Source: Blasia pusilla (taxonomy: Eukaryota > Marchantiophyta > Marchantiopsida > Blasiales). Taken from it: DNA of 64,000 bases. Where the stretch lies: the NCBI GenBank assembly GCA_050084515.1, contig CM114272.1, forward strand, positions 41,478,001 to 41,542,000, written 5' to 3'. Of the stretch, positions 32,112 through 44,800 are shown piece by piece; position 1 is the stretch's first letter, and each line of letters begins with the position of its first letter. The notes below the pieces were generated by a model, which saw nothing but the letters and a program-made list of their open reading frames with translations, ran no database searches and was not told the DNA's origin. The position numbers and the translations under genes are program-made.

Positions 32112-34560
32112 AAGTATATCTGTCAAGGTTCCAACATAAGAATAAGCTCAATTTGATGGGGAGTTATTCTCATCCCAAAAATATGCTTCCCTCTACTCTA
32201 TAATGGTTTCCATATGCTTTCATACTTTTGTAAGAAAGAACCTTGGCCTGAGGTGGAATGGACAAGGCAAATGCTAACGGATCAAGTTCAAGTGGCTGGT
32301 GATTAGCCTCAATGATCATAACTTTGTGAATCCAATCTTCAAAGGGTAAGTTGGGTCATTTCGAGTTGTACTTCCTGCACAAAAAAATGGTATGATAAGG
32401 AAGTAAAGATGCCTCATATAACTTGTTGCCAACTATGCAAAACAACAAACATGCCAAAAAGAGAGAGTAGTAGTTTAGACACTCACCCATGCCATACTTC
32501 CAATGATTTTATATTGTGTAGAATGTAATGATGTGCCAATTGCAACACTTTGCGTGAAAGACAAATGGGCATCCCTGCCCCTTCCAACTCCTCTCCTATC
32601 ACTCCGGATCCATCTTCCTTGCCATCATCCCAAAAACGTGTCCTAATAACTTTGAACTTCCTCATATACTCAATGATAAATCCCATGGCTTCATCTTTAA
32701 CATACCCTTTTGAAATACATCCCTCTGGTTTGGCTTTGGATCTTACGTACTTCTTCATGGTGCCCATGTACCTCTCTATTGGGTGCATCCAACGTCAAGC
32801 TACTGGCCCACATATATCAAGCTCCTCAATTAAATGGACAAGTAAATGGGTCAATACGTCAAAGAAGGTTGGGGGGAAGTGCATCTCTAATAAACACAAG
32901 GTGATAATAGTATCTTCACATAATCTTTCAAGTTGGGATGGATCATAGACTTTCATACATATAGTTGTAAAATTCCTACTTAACCTCATGATGGTCATCC
33001 AAACTTCCTTTTTCATGAGGCCATGCAGGGAGTAAGGTAGGATTTGATGAAGTAATACATTGTCATCATGTGACTTCATGTTTCCCAATTTCTTGTGTAC
33101 CACATGCTTCCTCAAATCACCGTAATAATCCGTGCGCACTTTGAGTGCCTCAATTCTACAAAGAACTACCATCAACTCATGAGAAGATAACACATAATCT
33201 GCAATAGGTTTGATTAGACCTTGTACTCTCCGTGGGTGCGGCTGTAACCACAAATGAGGTCGAACTCTTCTTGCCTCCATATCTCTTCTAACCTTGACTG
33301 TATCTTTAATTCCAAATATTTTATTTACTAAGTTTTCAGCACTATTATTCTCCACATACATGACATCCAAGGTGTGGCGAATCAGAAGATGATGACGTAT
33401 GATAGAGGAATCCCATAAGGGAGTTATGAAGCCAACATATGATGGTTTTTGGTAGTAAGAACCTAAGGTTAGTTGCTAGGATACTTTCTAATAAGGTAAA
33501 TCGAAGAGTAGACTCATCCTCTTCACTCCTATTTTTTTGTATGATAAGAAAGACCATCTTCTCGTCCCCCATTCTCGTCATATTCTTTCTTCTCCTCGAC
33601 CCATGCCAAAATCTCCTTTGTTGTAACCCTTTTTGGTCATGGTCTAGCTTCCCCTTTACAATTAAAATGGATGCCATACTTCCTACCTCTCCATGGATGA
33701 GAGGAGGGCAAGTATCATTGGTCAACTCCAAATATGGGTTTGCCAACTCCTTGGAAAAATCTGATTCCACCCTAGGCCCGCACATGGTACATGCAAGCTT
33801 TCCACCATGGCTTTGCCCACATATTGTACCTAGTGCAGGATAGTCATTGATAGTCCAAAGAATCATTGACTTAAAGGTAAACTCTCACTGCCCATGGGGT
33901 TTTCAAACATCATGGAGCACCACATCTTGCCATAACACTTCAAATTCCTCAACTAATGGGGCAAGATAGGTATTGATATTCCCTCTGTGCACACTCTCTT
34001 TCCCACGTATAAGGAGTGCAAGCTTAATAAAGAATTTTTTGGTTTTCAACCAAGGAGGCAAGTTATAATTTTCTAGTACAATTGGCCATGTTGACCAAGA
34101 ACTAGATTTATCTAAAAAGGGGTTCACCCCATCAAGAGCTAACCCAAATTTACAATTCCTTTTTTCTTCGCCAAGTTCAGGGTAAGTTTCATCAATATGA
34201 GCCCATGCTTTGCTATCACCTGCATGTCTAAACATCCCATCATGGCTCTTGTTACATGCTGCCCACACAAACAATTCTGACAAGGTCGGACATCTAAACA
34301 TTCGCCGCATCCTTGGGATGATGGGGAAGTGTCGAAGTACCTTACATGGTACTTACGACTTCCCTACTTGCTTAAACCGAGACTTCTTGCATTGTGGGCA
34401 AGAAGTCAACTCTTTCAAATCTCCAGGGAATAACACACATCCAATGGGACATGCATGGTATGAGTTGAAACTCAATCTAAGCTTTCCTATAAGCTTTTTG
34501 GCTGTACTTATTCCTTTATCTTATATTTTTGTACATGACATGTACGAGAAGAGGAAAATG
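32112..34560 (-). pseudogene. CACTA TNP2-like transposase, N-terminal and central parts
   Basis: Minus strand from about 34,530: YHACPIGCVLFPGDLKELTS with CPQC, VLRHFPIIPRMRRM, a degenerate DNA-binding/zinc region, LGLALDGVNPF-type sequence (here FGLALDGVNPFLDK), LWTINDYPALGTICGQS, LACTMC, LDVMYVENN (normally LDVMHIEKN), and the DUF4218 region with PPTFFDVLTHLLVHLIEEL and MHPIERYMGTMKKYVRSKAK. This is the standard domain order of plant En/Spm TNP2 transposases. Frame breaks lie near 34,360, 33,900, 33,870 (two stops), 33,370 and 32,790. The C-terminal DUF4216 part is displaced to 21,953-22,437 by the gypsy insertion. Confidence 0.85.
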
Positions 34561-34629
34561 CTTTTGCAATGTGGTTATTAGAGGTTGGAGAGGACCATAT
34601 ACCATTATATTTGGACCTTGGATAGGATT

Positions 34630-35467
34630 TTATACACGTTCTGGATGCGATAATTATTAAACCACAAGAATCAATGATCTCATTGATATTATATATAGAC
34701 AATATGTTGATAAGTGGAGTGACATTGATTTCTCGAGAGCTGCATCGATTTTTTCAACAAGATACTTTTGAAGATATTGTAAATGCACAAATAATCTCTC
34801 GATTTCCAGGGGAGGTAATATTTATGTTGTTGAATATCATGAATATACTTTCATTACAATATTGCTATATTTTTTCTTTCACCTCTCTTATTATTGATGA
34901 TTTAATTTGTTCTTGTAGGAGCATACTTTCTTGAGTGTTAATATGTTTTCGACGATGAGGCAAGGCTTGTTTGTCCAACATAAATTTTGAACACCTGTTT
35001 ACCATCAAGATTGCCACCTCATTGTTTAACTTTGAAGATCATAGCTCCGATAAGAAATATGAATGGAGCAAAGGGACAAGCTAACGGGACTCGCTTGGTG
35101 ATGGTTAGTTTCAGTCGGCATCTTAACAGATGCAACTATTATCACAAGAAAAAATGTTGGAGATCGAGTGTTCATTCCACGCATCCCTTTGATTGCATGT
35201 GATTTCGACCTACCTTTTGATTTGCAACCATTTCAATTTCCTATCCGTTATGCTTTTGCAATGACCATTAATAAGTCTCAAGATCAAACATTAGAGAGAG
35301 TGGGTATTTACTTTCCAAATCGAGTATTTTCTCATGGACAATTATATGTTTCCTATTCAAGAGTGGGCTCGAGGAATTCAATTCATATGATGATTGATAA
35401 TGAAAATGCTACCAACAAAAAAGGTGTTTATATTAGAAATGTTGTATATCATGAAGTACTGAATTAA
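34630..35467 (+). pseudogene. Helitron helicase (RepHel C-terminal part), decayed
   Basis: The order is typical of Helitron/PIF1-type helicases: DIVNAQIISRFPGE, a 104-bp intron (GAG|GTAATA at 34,815/34,816, TTGTAG|GAGCATAC at 34,919/34,920), EHTFLSVNMF, then (shifted) LPPHCLTLK, NMNGAKGQANGTRLV, VGDRVFIPRIPL, PFQFPIRYAFAMTINKSQ, VFSHGQLYVSYSRV. Stop TAA is at 35,465-35,467. Frame changes near 34,985, 35,050 and 35,150 break it. The conserved Q in NKSQGQT reads NKSQDQT. The Rep (HUH) domain and N-terminal helicase motifs are absent. Confidence 0.8.
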
Positions 35468-35579
35468 GATTAATAAAATATTCGGCATGTGTGAAATTTC
35501 ATATTTGTATGCAAATTTGTAGAAGTTGTAATGTTTCATTAATTGAAAACATAGTTTTATCGATTGTATGTTAAAAATT

Positions 35580-35602
35580 CCAGTGCATGGCATGGGCATT
35601 CT
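35580..35602 (+). other. probable eroded Helitron 3' terminus
   Basis: CCAGTGC-ATG-GCATGGG forms an imperfect hairpin (35,580-35,596) followed by CATTCT. Plant Helitrons commonly end with CCCGTGC...GCACGGG and then CTAG within about ten bases. Here the final CTRR reads CTCA, so the end is mutated or this is coincidence. It lies 113 bases past the helicase stop. Confidence 0.45.
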
Positions 35603-35637
35603 CATCGGATGGGGTTAGAGAAAACCCTCATCCGATG
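35603..35637. repeat. inverted repeat, 35 bp
   Basis: CATCGGATG and GGGTT on the left pair with AACCC and CATCCGATG on the right (one extra T), around a short loop. It directly follows the probable Helitron end. Confidence 0.7.
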
Positions 35638-35670
35638 TTGACACAATTCCTCTAAAGCTTCATTAAATTT

Positions 35671-35708
35671 AATTATTCCATCTTAATTTAAATTAAGATG
35701 AGATAATT
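35671..35708. repeat. near-perfect 38-bp palindrome
   Basis: The centre (35,679-35,700) is a perfect 22-bp palindrome with arms CATCTTAATTT / AAATTAAGATG. It extends outward as AATTAT...ATAATT with two mismatched pairs. Confidence 0.85.
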
Positions 35709-35764
35709 GAGTTAAATGAGGCAGGGAAAGGCGGACCAAACAAGTGAAATAGGAGTGAAGAGGA

Positions 35765-36037
35765 TGAGGTCGAACTCTTCTTGCCTCCATATCTCTTCTA
35801 ACCTTGACTGTATCTTTAATTCCAAATATTTTATTTACTAAGTTTTCAGCAATATTATTCTCCACATACATGACATCCAAGGTGTAGCGAATCAGAAGAT
35901 GATGACGTATGATAGAGGAATCCCATAAGGGAGTTATGAAGCCAACATATGATGGTTTTTGGTAGTAAGAACCTAAGGTTAGTTGCTAGGATACTTTCTA
36001 ATAAGGTAAATCGAAGAGTAGACTCATCCTCTTCACT
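35765..36037 (-). pseudogene. duplicated fragment of TNP2
   Basis: These ~273 bp repeat 33,255-33,527 in the same orientation with only a few substitutions. They include MDVMYVENN (with NNIAENL in place of NNSAENL). The near identity implies a recent copy event. The borders fall inside the gene at both ends. Confidence 0.85.
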
Positions 36038-36952
36038 CTAATCTTCACATGAAAGATAGACACTTGATTGTGATCGTGTTCTCTTCCTTCCTTAAGAAGG
36101 GGTCAAAGAAGCAAAGACATCCATGTCTCCTATTCATAATCTTAGTTCCTTCCTCCATGTTTGTAAGTGCGTTTACGTCCTCTGATTAAATGTGCTCTCT
36201 AATCAAATGAAATGGCTATGATAAATTTAATAAAATTAAATGTTGACAAAATTAATTGTTTTTACCATGATAAAACTTTTAATAAGTCTGATTCGGAATA
36301 AAAAGTCATTGGAATGCGAAGATAACAGGCGCGTAATTTTAGTTTTGGATACTGTGGAGAGGGAAGCGAAGTGAATGGGCGGGAAGTGGTTCACTACTCT
36401 TCGTGTAACTGCTCCGTTCACACGTGTGATTTCCCCATAGGCTTTTCTCACACCGCGCCTTCTGGTTATTTAAAAAGCCATCTGAACTTCTACTCAGGAT
36501 GCCACTGTGTTGGGCTGCAATCGACGTGGAGGATCATACGCTGTCGATTTTTCGATTTGTTGGAGATGGATCACACGGATCGTTGAGATGGCAGCCATGT
36601 CAGCTTACAGGCCGCACGTCACTGTGGGGAGTCGGCGCGGGGTATATAGACCTCCGAACTTCGATTCTCGGGACACAAATTGCTCGTCGTCTCGTCTTGT
36701 TTCGCGTCTTCTCTCTGAGGCACCCTAAGCCTGCGATCCCCAAGCGTTCTCCGTGCTCGCAAGCTAGACTGGCTCGGTCGTCTAGCCCGATCGGCTGGAG
36801 TTGGAAGCGCTTGGAGCGTCTCGAATTTCAGTACGTGCTGTGCAAGGGTTTCCTTCTTCAGGACTTTCGGAAATCGTGGGCTGTGGCAGGTCGAAGTTTA
36901 GTTACTCGCAACCTTGTTGCTTAGGGTTCGGTAAAAGGCAACTCTAAATATC
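36038..36952 (+). promoter_or_regulatory. H2A.X upstream region and promoter
   Basis: An E2F-type site GGCGGGAA is at 36,378-36,385, which is typical of S-phase genes. A histone-promoter hexamer ACGTCA is at 36,616-36,621. A TATA box (TATATA) is at 36,643-36,648 in GC-rich surroundings, which would place transcription start near 36,675 and a ~280-bp leader before the ATG. 36,038-36,370 shows nothing further. Confidence 0.55.
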
Positions 36953-37623
36953 ATGAGTTCGGCAGGAGGTAGCAGTGGTGGTCGCGGTAAGACCAAGGGC
37001 TCAAAAGCCGTGTCACGGTCTCAAAAGGCTGGTTTGCAGTTTCCTGTTGGGAGAATTGCCAGGTTTTTGAAAGCAGGCAAGTATGCGGAGCGTGTTGGAG
37101 CAGGCGCTCCGGTGTATCTCGCTGCCGTCATGGAGTATCTCGCCGCTGAGGTATGTGCCTTTTTGTTCTCGTTTCAAGTTTTTAGTGCAGGTGTCTCAGC
37201 GTCCTTCTGCCGTGCTGCGCGTCTCCTAGGTTATACGTTTCCGTTACCTGACTTATGGAGTCGACTGCTCAAGGATAGTCGTCTTACCACTTGATAATAG
37301 GATTATCTGCCCGATCTCTTTCATCATCCGAATATAGCAACTGCAGTTGCCACTTCTCCTTTCCTTACATCTGCTGCCCCTGCCCAACCGTATTTCTCCA
37401 GGTGCTTGAGCTGGCTGGTAACGCCGCTCGTGACAACAAGAAGACCAGGATCATTCCCCGCCATATCCAACTTGCCGTGCGGAATGACGAGGAGTTGAGC
37501 AAGCTGTTAGGATCTGTTGTGATTGCCAGTGGTGGTGTATTACCGAACATACAGTCATCGTTGCTGCCCAAGAAATCAGGAAAGGGAAAGGGAGACATCG
37601 GAAGCATGTCACAGGAGTTCTAA
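36953..37623 (+). CDS. H2A.X: histone H2A.X
   Basis: Exon 1 is 36,953-37,150, the intron 37,151-37,401 (GAG|GTATGT, CTCCAG|GTGCTT; phase 0), and exon 2 37,402-37,623, giving 139 residues, the normal size. The histone fold is intact: [49 protein letters not shown], acidic-patch NDEEL, GGVLPNI. The C-terminus is SQEF-stop, the H2A.X signature; its Ser (136) is the ATM/ATR target marking double-strand breaks. The intron after ...YLAAE is at the usual plant position. Slight oddities are SVVIASGG and [13 protein letters not shown] in the tail. The gene is convergent with the PWWP gene. Confidence 0.97.
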
Positions 37624-38821
37624 GTGGTGTACAGTCATTCTCAATTCTTTTATGACCGTAGAAGTGCATTCACTACTCGAGCAATCACTGCACTGTAGTG
37701 CTCTACAGGAGCAACAGCTTTGCCTCCAGCAGACTCTTGAGAAAACTCTAGCTTAAGCCACAAAATGTGTGCCATCGGTAAAGCTTGATGTTATATCCCC
37801 CGTAAACCAGATGTTGGAGTCGGCTCCCTTTCACTGCTTAAAGATGGAGTCACTTTGGAAGCTGTCACGCGTGAGTGTCATCACTGCCAATGCGGGGTAT
37901 TATTGTCAATTGGCCCGAGGAGTGAGATAGGCTTACGCAATATTTAGGAAGGTCCCTTACAAAACGGAAACCTGCATAGTTACACCTTCGAAGGTCTAGA
38001 GCTGAAGTGCTAAGGCCAAACTCTCTTTCTCTTGTAAAGCGCTTTAAATTTGGCCAAACCCTTTTTGGTAAATTGTCACATTAATTCTTAAATAGGTGGA
38101 AATGGCGCGTCTTTCATCATTCGGTGTGTTTGAAAATGCTTGAAACTAGCTGGCAAATTTTCCGTAGCGTTTGCATCGTTTGCAATGTGTGTGAAACTGA
38201 AGCCTTAAAAGAAAACGTTACGAAACACCAAAAATTATAGGTTACCTCAATTTTATTCCTAAACTGAATGAAAACATTGAACCCATCACCTCGTTCCAAT
38301 ATCTACATGCACCAAAATTACGAATGAAATACAACATACGTAAACGAAAATTCCTAGTAACAGGGAAAAAGTAACGGATTCTAGCTAGAACCAAAAGTAT
38401 TGAGGAAAAAAGAGACGAAAATTCCCATAAACTATTTGTCGCTGAACAAGCTAACGAAATATAAATACTTTTCTCCTATCAATCGCGGATACAATTTCCG
38501 ATAGCTACACGGGGATGAATTAATTGTAAGATTCTCACATGCAAATGGAAAATGGCGGTGGCCAGTAACAAATTGATCAAATCTCCAAATTTAGTGTTGA
38601 ACACATGAGTGGAACAGTTGAAGGAACCCAAACGCGTGCCAAAGCGCGTCGAGGCATTCGTTTCTCGCCAAGATCCCCGGCAGAGTGTAACATCTATATA
38701 CCGAAGGAGAGATAGACCCAGCGTCCAGATGAATGTCAACGCTCCAACATTTCTGTTTCTACAGAAGATACGATGTACCTAAAACCCGTAATATTCAGCC
38801 CATATAAGAAGCTCGTCTACT
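37624..38821. other. convergent intergenic region between H2A.X and the PWWP gene
   Basis: It holds the 3' untranslated regions of both genes. The short frames show no family resemblance and no RNA gene is seen. Confidence 0.5.
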
Positions 38822-41800
38822 CTACTCTGAAGTAAAGGGCGAACCAGCCGGAGCTACCAGTCCAAGCTGCCGCATTATTCGAATACGTCGTAGCATTCTT
38901 TGCGGCTTCTTTTGAACTCTTCCCTGCTCCTACACACCCCGAACCGACCCACGCCATGTCACTGAAGGCGCAGCGGGACCACAAACAACACCTCCCAACC
39001 ACCGGCATCAGGCAGGTGCATGGCCGAAAGTGCAAAACATTCAGATACCAGTCCACAATTGTGTCATATTGACAGTTGGCATAATATTATCTTAGCCCTC
39101 ACAATAATGACTAGGGAAACAAGACGTTTCATTAACCACGTCTCCACACTCGAAAAACGTAGCGAGACACAAAAATTCGATGTAATGATCAAATCTGGAA
39201 ATAAATCTGGGCGTTGTTGTTCAATCTAGATATCTGACCATTTAGATAGGTTTTGGAGTACCTCGAACAAAACTTTCGGTTTTCTCTTTCTTGGTGCTCG
39301 CCTTTCTTTGCTTTCATTGTCGTTCACTGGTGGCTCCTTGATGTCCTCTTGTTCCCGTAATTCTGCCGCACCTGTACATGCACAATAATCACAAATCATG
39401 AACCTTGAAGAATGAGAATGTTTTTTTCTTCAACTCTGACGAAGTCTCGCTATTGTTACACAGCGAGGTACTACACCAAGTCCTAAACGTCAAATGTTAA
39501 CTGAGAAGATAGCATCTAGCGTTCTTTTGTAACAAAAGAGCAGAAAGTATGCTCAAGTTTGTAGGAGAGGTTAGAACCATCGCAATGACCAGTTTTATTG
39601 CTCTTATGCTCCGCTCTTTGGGTTGTCTGCTTCCACTTATCAGGGAGTTGTCCAGAATCTCGCCAGGCAATTGCCTGCAATGAAAGAACAAAGTCCAGGA
39701 GGTAATTTTCACCATATTCAGGACGGCAACCCACTAATCTCTTCTGCACTGAAAGGGGAAAGACAGTGAAAAAAAGAGAAGAAAGAACCCATCAAATAAA
39801 ACATAAGGGAGACTCTAAGAGTATAGCAGGTCCACGGCTACAGCAGGCCGGAGTGACGGAAAAAGGGGAAGCCCCTTAGCAACAGCAGAAACCATATCAG
39901 CTTAAGTAATATGATCGAAGGGCATATTAGAGAGTTGCCAACTAGCACAGGAAATTGAACCCAGTCTACCATCAAATCCTGAAGGGAACTATGGACATAT
40001 CTCCACGAGTCCAATATCACCTGAAGAACGGAAAATATTGGGACAGGTTAGAACTTCGCCACACCTCTTCCACTCCCTTTTGTAAGGCCTTCTTCTTTAT
40101 TCGACTCCTCTCTGTGAGCTTCTGCCATTACCCAAATTCCTTGGTTACAGCGCATATCTGGATTTCAAGTTTCTTTCCAGAGTCTACGATGAATTATGGA
40201 TTTCAAATTTAGGACGAGCGGAAGAACTTGCCAAACCGTAGCTTTATGGATAAGTATGCAATTGCCATGTTGACGAGAATGCAAATTTACCACGTCGAAG
40301 TCAGATAGGTTGTTGAAGGGATCCACCCAACCACTGCAACCAACAACACCCAACTCCAGGTTATTTTTTGTTCTGTTTAATATAACAGGCGTTACGTGAG
40401 GTTCAGAACGAGAAGTCTGGGTAACCTTCACGACATTTCTCTGCATGGTCTACCCAGGGCACGGGGTCTATGGTCGTAAGGCTACGACAGGCACTACTTA
40501 ATGAGTACAGTCTGCTTGGACTACAATTATGAATTACAGATATCTAGATATATCATGCTCTGACGTTTTCCCCCCGCAGAAGAAAATGTTTCTATGGGAC
40601 TTGCTACCTTCCAGATGAGTGTGCCTGACTTTCATCTGTTACTAATTGATTGAAGCATAGTACATACTAACTGCGAGTCCTATTGCACTCCATAAAAGCC
40701 AGAATTTGATACATAGCACTGATCTGCTCACACTGAATCGCTATGGGGGAGGTAGAGGGACAAACTAGTCATAAGTGCCGAAGAAGCGCACCAAAAGATC
40801 AGTTTCACATCCTGGAACACCTCCAGTCCCCTCCTTGGCATCTCTTTCATCCAATACCTATTAGACACACCCAAAAGCGGGATTGTGGGGAAAATTCAAT
40901 GTGAACAAATAAGGTACTTACTAATTGACATGACAACGTGACATTATGACGGGAAACTCAGAGGGTAATAAAGCATGCAGCGAGAACCAGATGTAAAAAA
41001 CTGGGTGTTATCATCATGATTCAGAGTTTATTTCTATGGAAAATATAGTTGGAATGGTAGACTAAGTGAAGGTGTTCAATCCCTCTGATTTGATAAGGAT
41101 AAGACCTAGAGAGGTGACCACATGGTATTGTAGTCTGCTTGTATGTGAGATCGACCATTTCCATATGTGCATCATCTGGATCCTCTTTTAGTTCCACTCT
41201 TCTGTCATTCATCCAGTGTCTTATGCCAGTACCAGAAGATTCATGAAAGCATCAAACATGGTCATGTGTAGTATGAAAACCTGGGCGGGCCACCAGGGGA
41301 ACCGGGCAAATTTGGCCCAGACCAGCTGGCCTGAAACAAAGTCGTGATGGCGTGGTTTTGATGGACCTTGCTTGATATCTTCGCTGAGACCCTGACCTCC
41401 CTTGGCTCCATGGTGGTGCTCACCATAGATCCCATTTAGGAGAGCTCCATTACCAGTTGCTTGGGTAGAATCGGCTGTCCCGTCTTCCCCATGTCCACTG
41501 AGACTATCCAAAGAGGCTTCTTCACCACTGTGAGCATCTCTTGGTGCCTCCTCATCTTCATTCATAGCTCTCGCTCTCTGATATTCATCACCTACAGAAG
41601 CACTCGATATTTACATCAGCACTGGTGGACTTGTACCTTTGCAATATGCAAATGCATAAAAAGCATTAGTTCTGTTCTTATTTTACTCAGTACAGATAAG
41701 ACCTCAAAACACTGCTACTAACACCCTCTTCCATAAGCAAGCAAAGCATCTGACGTAAAAACTAAGCACGGATGCTTCGTTCTCCAGTTAATATACCTCA

Positions 41801-44800
41801 CTGCAATTGACACTGGCATGTGGGGAGCAAGTCACAGATCTTTCAGCATGTCCACTCCATGGAATTCGGATATGGAAACCCACATTGGATTCATACCGGT
41901 TCAGTCTTCACAAGAAGCCTAATGAGAGCCCCAAATCCCCACATTGACCACATGGCTGAATAATCAAAGGAAGACAGAAATCAGCACCTATACAGTCATA
42001 TGAACCAGTGCTGCTAAGATGGAACAAGCACTTGATGCATGCTTAGTCTGTGGATTATAGCCATTAAAAGACACCAGAAACATTCAACTCAAAAGACAGA
42101 TGGGCTTAAGGTGGACTCAGATGCCTAAACAATTCCATGCTCGGTGTGCCAAACTGAAGAAGGATGCACAGTGCTCGCTGTTTACCGATAAAGGGCCCCA
42201 CACAACGGCCCTACACCTGGGATGGGTGTAGGTGTAGAGAAAGAAACAAGTTAACAAGGCACCATATGAGAGGAGAGACACACTCTAATATAGAGTGAGT
42301 GTTGACCATACAACGTGTTGGTACGGAACTCCCAACTGTCAACCAGCCTCTTCGCCACACCATCCACTTTACCTGATTGGGATCCCCAATAGACATTACT
42401 TACCAGTGCAGCAGCTTTGGGCAACGAATCTAGGCTACTGAATGTGTTGGAAAATTCTGGTGTAACCAGCTTTGCAATATCAGCATATGCTCTTGTTCTG
42501 TGTGTTGTGAATTTTGTGCAGGAGACCAAGTACTGACTAGAGGTTTAGGGTACTGCCAAAGTTCTCTTAGGAATCAATATAGTACGGGATCGCTTGGCTG
42601 GTACCATCACAATTCATCAAGATACTTTCACAAAGAGTATCTTAGCGAAGTTTGGATTGAGTGACTGTAAACCTGTTTCCACTCCTATGGAACCAGGACT
42701 AAAACTCTCCAAGTCCACGTGTGCTAAATCTGAGAAAGAGATTGAACATATGTCTATGGTTCCTTAGCAAAGTGCTGTAGGGAGCTTGCTTTATCTTGCT
42801 GTTTGCACCAGACCAGACATATCATTTACAGTAGGAGTCCTTTGCAAGTACATGCATAACCCAGGACCAGAACACTGGAAAGCAGTGAAAAGATTGTTAC
42901 GCTACCTGAAGGGAACTCCAACAATGGGAATCACATATAGCTCAGGAACCTCCACCATATTATATGGGTTCACAGATTCAGATTATGCTGCTGATGAAGA
43001 CACCGCAAGATCAACCTCAGGATATATCTTCATATTGTGCAATGGTGCTGTGAGTTGGAGCAGTAAACTTCACCAGACTGTTGCTTGTTCCTCAACAGAG
43101 GCAGAGTACATTGGCATTGCTCATGCAGGGAAGGAACTGTTGTGGCTTCGATACTTTCTCAACAGTATCGGGTTTCCATGTGAAGGACCTACAGTTCTCT
43201 ATGGAGATAACCAAGGAAGTATTGCACTATGCAATAATCCGATTCATCATGCGAGAACTAAGCATATCAATGTTCGTCACCACTTCATTAGAGATCTGAT
43301 GGGGATTGAAATTGACCTAAGGTTCATTGGGACTGAGGATATGGCAGCTGATTTCCTCACCAAATTATTGTCATCTATCAAGCATACAAAATGCTTGAGC
43401 AAGATTGGCATGACTAATTTTTGCTGAGTGGGAGTGTTAGAATTTCACATAAAATTGTCTGCTGTTTTCTTCCAGTTTTTTAACTATGGTTAGTTCTGCA
43501 AACTATGGTTGGAAGTTTATCATAGTTACAAGTCTCAGTTAGTTTACTAGTTACCTCTTTAACTACTCTTGTGGGTTTTGGTTATGTTTAATTGTGCACA
43601 TGGTGTGCTGGCCTACCCCTGCTGTGCTGGCCTGTTGTGCTGTCCTGCTCATAATGTGCTGGCCTATTCCTGGTGTGCTGGCCTGCTCCTGTTAAGCTGG
43701 CCCTTCCACCTTGCCTTGCCATGCAGTGGTCCCTTCTGCTGGTCTCTTGTAGGAAACTATTTAACTCCCCCTCTCTTCCCTTCTTTTTTGATTCACTTCT
43801 ACTCCTGCCCTTTAAGGCTGTGGGTTTTGAGATTAGCTCCTACATACCTGAACCTCTGCTGGTGCCTTGATCAACGAAGAAGGAATGTGCATTGGTGTGG
43901 AGAATGCTCCAAGTACCAATCTAGCACAAACTCCTGCATCTTGGTTAACCACCTCTCTTCAGGACTTGTGTATTCTAATAAGGTGTTGCTTTTCAAGCAC
44001 CCAGTTCTCAATAGAAGTTGTAGACCAGTTCTACATGCAATCCATTTCAGTTTTGCTCTTTTCAGGTTTGTAAGTGATTACCCTCATGTACATGGTTCAG
44101 TGGAAGACCCTGTCGGGATCTACTATCTTTCTATCATTTTAAAGTTTTAAAAGTAGATCTGAGAGGAAGTAGAATTCTGATTTCAACACATCACACAAGG
44201 CGCAAGAGTTTAGTTGTGTTCCCATCCTGGTTCTCTTATGGTTCAAGGGGATTGCCCCCGTCCTAGATTTGAACTTAAGCCGGGTTCCCAAGCCAGGGGT
44301 TCCCCGCAAATAGTTCTACAATTCTGCCTTTTTGGGATATACCGTCAAGAGACAGAGGTCAGACAGTTTCATGGCTTCCTCTGTGCGGTTTTGCTGTGAG
44401 CGTATGCCAACTGCTTTGGTTATGGTATCCACAAATGCTTTCTCATCTTGCTCCCACAGTTCAGGCCCTGCAGGGAGCTTGGTTGATTGCACAATCTCTT
44501 GGACATTTTTCGTCCAAGATTTGGCCTGCTTTATGGGTCTTCTTTGGGTCCAATTTTTCCCCATCCCCTCTATAGGATAGCGATGAGAGTCCACTGTCTC
44601 CAACTGCCTCCACCATTTCAACTTGGCGATGTCACGTCTATCCTTCGAGGGTTCCACTCCAAGTTCTGATCTCACACCAACTCTGGCTGTTTGTGAGGAA
44701 GCTGACATCATACCCCGAAACGCCTTCAGCTGCACAGCTTCAAGCCTGTCCCTCTGTTTGGTGTTGGCGTCCCACACTGCTGCCCCATATTCCAGCATGG

